Made by a program: the position numbers and the translations under genes. Below are positions 57,760 to 64,000 of a stretch of 64,000 bases of DNA, one piece after another. Origin of the DNA: Aedes albopictus (taxonomy: Eukaryota; Arthropoda; Insecta; Diptera; Culicidae); contig NC_085138.1 in NCBI RefSeq assembly GCF_035046485.1, forward strand, positions 360,719,238 to 360,783,237, in the 5' to 3' direction. Positions within the stretch are counted from its first letter, which is position 1. The number at the start of each line of letters is the position of its first letter. A model generated the notes under the pieces. The model saw only the letters and a list, made by a program, of their open reading frames with translations. It did not search any database and was not told the DNA's origin.

Positions 57760-58255
57760 CAGGGAATCTTTCAAAAATACTCCTCGAGAATACGTTCAGA
57801 AATTGCAGACAAAGGTAGATGTACTGAATTCTTGAATAAATCTCCTAATAAACATCTGAAAGTATTCCTGGAGAATGATTTGAAAAAAAAATCTAGAAGA
57901 AATCCAGGAGAAATTCTTGAAAGAAATCTTGCAAAATGTCTTAAAGGTATTAGTATATAATAATCCCTGAAGCAATTTTCCTAGAAGAAAGTAATGAGAA
58001 GAAATAAATCCTGAAGTGATTTCTAGAGAAGCTCCTGAAACAATCTCTGAGAGGTAAAGGGATTCCTAAAGGGTCACCGCAAAAATTTCTGTAAGAATCC
58101 CTGAAGAAAGGTTTCTATAAATCCTTAGAGAAGTTTTAGATCCGAGCCCTGGAGTAATATCGCTGAACTTCCTGAAAAATCTCTTGAACGATTTCTGGAG
58201 AAATTCCTGAAGAAACGCCTGAGGGAATCCCTGGAGGTATTCCTGGCGAACATTC
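57760..58255 (+). repeat. 12/24-bp array, forward orientation
   Basis: GAGAAATTCCTGAAGAAACG and GGAATCCCTGGAGGTATTCC are among the better-preserved units. Confidence 0.75.
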
Positions 58256-58975
58256 TCATCGATTCACTCTAAAAACTATTGCATTATGAGGATAGTTTTC
58301 ATTGAAACCGCTGATTTCCAAACCTAGAGTTTTTTATTCATGTATTTTTTATACAATCTTCAATCACTCCAATCAACATTACAAAACATATGTTCTTATT
58401 GATGCGCGTTATTAGCTCGATCGAACAAGCATGGCAACCAAACCGCTTCATACTGATCATCAACACTGAAGCATTGGAAAACCTCGTCCAACTCACGCCG
58501 AATGGAAGCTTCAAACGGTTTCCTCTCTCCAACCAACGCAGCAGCAGCACCGCTTCATCGATAACCAGAATTCCGGCTCCCCCGCCACAAGACTAGAACA
58601 ACGATTACACTTTCAACAACGCACACCGTTTTTCCACGTACGGCCGCCCGCCAAACCTCCAATCTCATGCATCATGTATATGAAAGAAGGCAGGGGCATA
58701 GCTGATGCGGCTGTTGCTGCTGCTACTGCTACAAGAGATCCGCTATTCTAGAATTTCTCCATTCGCTTTAGCTTCATCGGTTTTGCTGCCTCTCCCTCTC
58801 CCCTGGCTTCGTCCCAACGATGTGTCTATCCTTCATCGGGCCATGAATGGGGATTAGACTGGCCCAAAATAGGCCGCATTATGTGTTAGAATTTGATGAT
58901 TGAAGCACATTCGATGCTCGGGAAAAGCTTCCAGCAGGAGTACAACACGTATGCATGGAAAAATCGAACACGCGA
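58256..58975. other. Unique GC-richer segment, no gene recognised
   Basis: The frame at 58390-58596 and its antisense partner look accidental. A (GCT)n-like run occurs near 58707-58730. This may be flanking host sequence of the LINE insertion. Confidence 0.3.
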
Positions 58976-59517
58976 AGGTATCAAAAGCAAAATTTGGACG
59001 TCGAAGAACTCTATGATCGAACAAAGTTCGGCTTCACACGAAATTAATTATCTACAAAACGCTGATTAGAACGGTAGTCCTCCATGGACACGAAGCATAT
59101 GGCCCTACGAGCAGAGTACCAACGCGACTTTGGAGTTTTCAAACGGAAGGTGTTGCGTACCATCTACGACGGAGAGCAGATGGAAGACGGCACTTGGAGA
59201 AGGCGAATGAACCCCGAGCTCCATCAGCTGCTGAAAGAATCAATCATCATCACCACGAAAATCGGGAGGCTACGGTGGGCAGGCCACATCATCAGGATGT
59301 CGGATAGCAATCCGACTATAATAGAGTTATCCGCTCGGTACAAGAAGACGTGGTGCGCAGCGAGCTAGGTGGTTCGATCAAGTGGAAGACGATTTGCGAA
59401 CCCTTCGCAGAGTGCGGAACTGGAGACACACAGCCATGGACCCAGTAGGCTGAAGACGACTCCTACGTACAGCAGAGGACACTCAGGCCCTAGTCTGACC
59501 GATAAAATAAGTAAGTC
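58976..59517 (+). pseudogene. RTE-like LINE, C-terminal fragment
   Basis: The end of the same type of endonuclease/reverse transcriptase protein as at 31.6 kb. LIRTVVLHGHEAY (~59064-59105) is followed by a frameshift, then VFKRKVLRTIYDGEQMEDGT (from about 59138), GRLRWAGHIIRM (~59263) and, after another shift, RWFDQVEDDLRTLRRVRNWR (from about 59370). The reverse transcriptase catalytic core is absent. The 3' end shows AATAAGTAAGT, like RTE tails. Strand is as read; inactive. Confidence 0.85.
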
Positions 59518-60134
59518 ATCGTCCAGGTCATTCTGAGGTAATCCTTCAAAATCCTACGGTTTCAAAAAGTGTATGTCTTCATCAAAGTATTTCAGCAGGT
59601 CCATGACTTCCGTATAAGCTTGGACCACTCTAACGAACATGAATGCTCACATTTCAGATGCTGCCACATACATCAGACAAACAATAACAGACATTGCCGC
59701 CCGCCGTTCGACGTCCCCCCAGGCCTTCCCGGGGCGATCATTCAACGCAAACACCCAACTCTGGGTTTACCATTACCTACAGATTACACACACCTTCACA
59801 CGTGGTCCGGCTATTATGCTCTTTCTGCACTCGCACGTCGCACCTATTGCTCGCGGTCGTCGCGATATATGTTCCACCAGCCAGCAATCACGCGCGCCGA
59901 ATCTTTTGTTTCAACTTGCTTCTGTTTTTGTGTCGATTCGCTTTTGCACCTTCTGGCCCCACAATTCACAATACTCAGGCAGGGCAGGCAGGCAGGCAGG
60001 CAGGCAGTATCGAATGGCCCGACGAAAACGAGCTTGTCCCCCCTTTCTGCTGATCTTCGTGATTTTTGCTTTTCTGTGGGTATTCGATTTCCGAACTGCT
60101 GACTAGCGGACGACAACTGAATGGCGATTCCACA
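59518..60134. other. GC-rich unique island, left part
   Basis: Three overlapping forward frames (59569-60106) resemble no known protein. Possibly regulatory or untranslated sequence. A GGCA microsatellite lies at 59979-60007. Confidence 0.3.
59979..60007. repeat. (GGCA)n microsatellite
   Basis: GGCAGGCAGGCAGGCAGGCA occurs within the island. Confidence 0.9.
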
Positions 60135-60142
60135 CCGTTCAA

Positions 60143-60526
60143 CAGGCTTGTCCGCACTGAGCGCACGAAAATTCTGCTCTTTGGATTTACACCATCAAGC
60201 ACATCATAAATTAGAAATCTTTTCATCTAATCAGATAGAAGGATGTTGAAATATTCTAAATGTCATTTCGAACTGTCAAAAAACCGCACCGCAGCGCCGC
60301 ACGGGCCGTTCAAAGTGAAATTCACTGGAGTGTTTTCACCCGAGTGAAAATCTCTTTGCGCGCTCCGTGTGGCTCTGCGGTGTGGCTTTTTGACAGTTCG
60401 AAATGATATTTAGAATATTTCAACATCCTTCTTACTCATAAGATGAAAACATTTCTAATTTATGATGTGCTTGATGGTGCAAATCCAAAGAGCAGAATTT
60501 TCATGCGCTCAGTGCGGACAAGCCTG
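60143..60526. mobile_element. hAT-type hairpin MITE, CAGGCTTGTCCGCACTGAGC termini
   Basis: A perfect 8-base duplication CCGTTCAA (60135-60142, 60527-60534) surrounds inverted arms of ~170 bases (CAGGCTTGTCCGCACTGAGC; AACTGTCAAAAAACCGCACC). It interrupts the GC-rich island. A half copy is at 4283-4474. Confidence 0.9.
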
Positions 60527-60534
60527 CCGTTCAA

Positions 60535-61540
60535 CTCGCGGCACAACAAGTTCGTGTTGGTAGAATTCGCGGTCGCGGCCTTAAGCCCCCGGGATGTCAC
60601 CCAGTTGCGGGGACTTCAGCGGTGGTGCTGCCACTGCACCCATTTTCGCACTTGCACTTTTAACACATACACTGTATTCACGAATGATGGTTACGGCGAT
60701 ACGTTAACTCGACTAGCGGGGACACTACAATACACGCTCTTCAAAGGCGCTGGACCTGCACAAACGACCCACCGTCCAAGCGCTTCTTCGTCGCTTTACA
60801 GTCGACGACGGGTGGAAATCCACCAAGAGAAAATCCGGTCTGTTTTCCTGTGTCGTCCACAAACGCGCGGTTTGGGTTGGCCCCAAATGCTAGTTAGTTA
60901 GATGCCTGCCTATAAACACACACCACACACAGTAGTGGAGAAGAAAGGAGCGCGCGCGACCGAGCGAATCAATGGATGGTGAGAGACTGACGTAGCAGCA
61001 TTCGTCGTAAAACAAGCGACGCGCCAAGTGGTGAGTGAAGTCGATTCACCAGCAGAGAAACCAAAAACCGCGAATAATCGGCCGCCGACTGACTGCTGTG
61101 CTGAGCGAAGAACGGCAGAACGAAACAAGCGAATGAAAAATAAAACGTTGAATAACAGAAATAAAACATCGACGACGACGACGGGACGTCGCGTCGGAGT
61201 GTAGAAAGCAGAGAAGGAAAAACATCGCCGGGTTCCCCAAAGCTCCCCCCAGCGTAAACGAAAACGACAACACACCAACACAGAGAGCACGCTCGAATGG
61301 GGCGGCCGTCGTCGTCGTGAAGCGTCGCTTCCGAATGGGTGGTGGGTGGCTGGTGATCGAGAGCGGCAGCGTTTGGGTGGATGGCGGGCGACACTGCCTG
61401 CATGGTTTGACCCGACCCTCAAACTCGGGTGGGTATACGATGCAAAATACAACAGCTGAAGAAAGAGTTCTGGTTGTCGCGACGCCTCCCTCGTTGGTGA
61501 GTGACTGATTGAACATGCAAAAATTGCACTTTTGCTATTT
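60535..61540. other. GC-rich unique island, right part, possible promoter
   Basis: TATAAA lies at 60912 and a GTGGTGAGTG donor-like word at about 61028-61037. Long overlapping antisense frames (61548 down to 60910) are probably composition-driven. Two CGACGA/CGTCGT runs are near 61169-61187 and 61308-61318. No protein was recognised. Confidence 0.3.
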
Positions 61541-61875
61541 ATACTCAATCAGAATTAATCACGAATAGGAGAATACTTTATGCTGCTTTATGATTAGGAG
61601 ATTTTAGACAAGTGAACACATGTAGATGACATTACAAGAAGAAACTGTTACAATTCTTGAAATTTTGTAATGTAATGTTATGGTGCTCAGCTGATCGCTA
61701 CTCCATATTCTCTCTCTGCTTCTTGAAGGAACACGCTAAAATAATACTAGAAGGGATTAATTCGCATGCTTATATCTATTTGAGTCTTATAATTCGAGTC
61801 AAATTATGTATTTTTGCACCACTATGTGGTCCACTTTATCATTTAGACACGTATTATGCAAATCTTATGTACTGC
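61541..61875. other. AT-rich spacer, nothing recognised
   Basis: No terminal repeats, tandem units or credible coding frame were seen before the element at 61878. Confidence 0.3.
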
Positions 61876-61877
61876 TA

Positions 61878-62824
61878 AAGCCTGTATCCGCAATAATCGG
61901 GACACAGAAGCACGGCTGTAGCTCTGTAATGAATCGGTAAAATTGGCCAAATAATTGACTGAGAACTCTTTGGTGTATGTTTATTATTTGTGCCAAATTT
62001 CATAAAAATCGATGCATTACTTTTAACTGTGGGTGTAAAACAAACAGACGTGGTTTTAAGCATTTTGTACAATCATGACTAATTTTCATTCGCATAATAG
62101 ATGAATCTTTTACGCTACAGTTCAAAGTTCTGTGATGATAATTATGAAATTTCGCTAGCAGTTATGATACTTATAGAGACATTTTCTTGCAAAATTTCAT
62201 CAACTTTGATCAATTGGTTTGAAAGCTATTGCTATTGATAGGGGTGAGTGTTGGTGAAAATTTTTCGTGTTTTTCATGTGCGATGTTTGCATATTCATCA
62301 CTTTTGAATTTCCCTGCCAATTTTCATGAAATTTTCACTGAAGGTAGTTGATTATGTGTATATTATGCCTGCAAAGTTTTATGATTATTGGTATAATATT
62401 TTCAATAGTGCAATCGAAACAATTAAGGATGCTGACTGATTGCTGTTCGAGGGGCTAAAATCTCGTTCAGTCCCAATACATGTTTCGACTATAAAACTGT
62501 TGATAGTGCATCGATTTTTTTGAAATTTTGCCTATACAACAAATGTAGATTGAGAGGTTTGTGTTAAAAATTTCAGCCATTTCCTTTGCCAAATTCAAAA
62601 GTTACAGCGCTTTTAAGCAAAACTAGGGGCTGTACAAAATTCAATGGCGCACACTCTACTCTTTCATTGCTTCAACAAAAAGTACTGCACCGATTCACAT
62701 GAAATTTTGTAGGTGAAACTAACACATCTGAAGATGTTGTTAGGTCGAATATGAGCAATTTTAATGTATCTATTGCAGAGTTACAGCTGTGTTTCTGTGT
62801 CCCGATTATTGCGGATACAGGCTT
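61878..62824. mobile_element. TA-target element, AAGCCTGTATCCGCAATAAT termini
   Basis: About 50 bases at each end are inverted copies (AAGCCTGTATCCGCAATAAT, CGGGACACAGA, CAGCTGTA.CTCTG), flanked by TA at 61876-61877 and 62825-62826. A second inverted pair (ATTTCATAAAAATCGATGCA against TGCATCGATTTTTTTGAAAT) lies further inside. No transposase is encoded. Confidence 0.85.
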
Positions 62825-62909
62825 TATTCTGATAGCATGCAGCATCACTAAATTTCTTGTATCACCAAAGCTCTCCATGCACCATTTCAGCGTTTATTAC
62901 ACAGTAAAA

Positions 62910-63199
62910 CCGCTCAGCACTAAAATGTGTAAGCCCTACTCATAAGTGCATAATTTCCAGACCACACAAAAATGTGTTACAGTTACACATTCTCAAAAAA
63001 CAGCTCGTACACTCGTCTAGATGCGAAATGTCGATGTTTTTTTTGTTTTCCAAGGTCACTAGTAAACCTAGCTAGATTGCTGTACAATTTTTGTTTGCGA
63101 ATTTAACGATTTTGCGGATACAGGAGCTGATTTTGTGAATGTGCAAGGCTTACACATTTTTGGTGTAGTCTGGAAATTATGCACTTTTGTGCAGAGCGG
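62910..63199. mobile_element. MITE with CCGCTC(A/T)GCAC termini
   Basis: The left CCGCTCAGCAC..AGTGCATAATTTCCAGAC and the reverse complement of the right CCGCTCTGCAC..AGTGCATAATTTCCAGAC form an inverted pair with a ~15-base extra segment on the left. The target duplication is not clear. Confidence 0.6.
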
Positions 63200-63372
63200 C
63201 GTTAGCGTGTATATCATCTAGGCATCTAATGCATTATTATGGTGTGAGCATCACATTGAATCATTTGATCATTTAGTAACCCAAAGTAACATTCCATGTA
63301 CTTGGACTAGGTTGACCTCGGCATTACATTGAATTTCATGCACCATTTTTGCAATTTGTGCACCTAGCAATA

Positions 63373-63585
63373 GGGAAGTGGAACCATCTCAGCAGGGGCC
63401 TATTTTGGGCACTTTTCTGCTATCACTCAGCCAATTCTGAACCAATGGACACAATTTTTGGAACGCGATGAGATACGTATAGTATCTAGCCGTGTACAAA
63501 CTTTCAAGTCAATTAGTATTGAATTGACTGCGTTATAGCGAAGAGTGCTCAAAATACCGGCCGCTGCCCAAGTGGTTCGCTACCC
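63373..63585. mobile_element. TA MITE, GGGAAGTGGAACCA termini
   Basis: GGGAAGTGGAACCATCTC and, in reverse complement, GGGTAGCGAACCACTTGGGC continue through GCAG.GGCC.ATTTTG.GCACT on both sides. TA flanks lie at 63371-63372 and 63586-63587. Confidence 0.75.
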
Positions 63586-64000
63586 TACTACATATTGATA
63601 ATCACTGAATAACGGTGACAACTAATACAACACATTAACAACATGTACCTTCTTCAAAGCTTTCCATGCACCATTTTATCATTCACTATATACTCTAGGC
63701 ATCTTATGTACCATTATGATGTGGTTCACATTTGAATTCCATGCACCATTTTGACATTGCTTTTACAAAATAGCATTCTATGCGCCTGAAACATGTTGAA
63801 TTCCGCGTTACATTGAGTTTTCTGCACTATTTTTGTAATTAGTGCATCTAATCATGAAACATGTTCATTATAACAGAATCATGGTGAAACTAATGCTGAC
63901 ATCATGCAGTTTTTTTTAATTGCATTCCATGCACCTCCATAATGTTTACAGAATCATCTAGGCACCATCTTACGTACCATCTTGAATCAATTATATATCC

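Larger units (their letters stand above)
62865..64000 (+). repeat. ATGCACCATTTT-type long tandem repeat, interrupted by MITEs
   Basis: CCATGCACCATTT recurs near 62876, 63340, 63663 and 63750, linked to CTAGGCATCT(T/A)ATG near 63219 and 63706 and to GTGCA(C/T)CTA near 63358 and 63842. The unit is a few hundred bases. Two MITEs split it, and it runs off the window end. Confidence 0.6.

Noticed and set aside
59569..60106. Three overlapping forward frames of 119-177 codons
   Set aside because: Overlap in all frames signals low stop density in GC-rich DNA. No domain was recognised.
60910..61548. 212-codon reverse frame
   Set aside because: Serine/arginine-rich, composition-driven, overlapped by two other open frames.

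Overview
This is a eukaryotic, AT-rich, very repeat-dense window that looks like intergenic chromosome from a culicine mosquito. Aedes is my inference, from the density and style of TA-target MITEs, RTE-type LINE debris, a tRNA-derived SINE and long degenerate GAATTCC-type arrays. No species-diagnostic gene is present. I found no intact protein-coding gene, no rRNA and no convincing functional tRNA. Most of the longer open frames come from short-period repeats, transposon arms or the 500-N gap.

Layout: 1-1.2 kb is AT-rich with one tRNA-like sequence. 1.3-4.2, 7.0-9.6, 13.0-15.9, 19.1-21.4, 35.7-36.9, 39.0-46.0, 48.1-49.8, 53.2-54.6 and 56.3-58.3 kb are blocks of one degenerate 12/24-bp repeat (GAATTCCTGgAG GAATCCCTGAAG type), in either orientation and split by insertions. 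4.5-5.5 kb is an AAGCTTCC-type array. 5.6-6.9, 24.1-26.7, 37.4-38.9, 46.9-47.7, 58.3-58.9 and 59.5-61.5 kb are GC-richer single-copy islands, the likeliest places for host promoters or untranslated exons, but I recognise no gene in them.

Transposons: I can define by terminal inverted repeats, and usually by target-site duplications, about 20 non-autonomous DNA elements. hAT-type (8-bp duplication): 15890-19001, 44747-45166, 36551-36763, 60143-60526, plus an inner palindrome at 16077-17830. TA-target: 3323-3488, 19662-20557, 22947-23863, 25466-25682, 26745-27587, 32972-33184, 33616-35069, 34119-34514, 54628-55437, 55016-55259, 61878-62824, 63373-63585. piggyBac-type (TTAA): 27799-31157 and shorter remnants. 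Two broken RTE-like LINE fragments lie at 31.6-33.5 and 58.98-59.5 kb.

The most interesting structures are: (1) a three-level nest at 15890-19001 whose innermost palindrome contains the assembly gap, where the opposite arm reads straight across the gap; (2) a 3.36-kb TTAA-bounded piggyBac-like element filled by a ~300-bp satellite and a 152-bp satellite with three-monomer higher-order organisation; (3) a TA-target element holding an intron-like core between dense TCAGCAAA-type subterminal motifs; (4) a MITE with a tRNA-like B-box; (5) near-perfect foldbacks that could be transcribed into long hairpin RNA. Nothing here is a gene pathway. What works together is layered transposition and satellite amplification.
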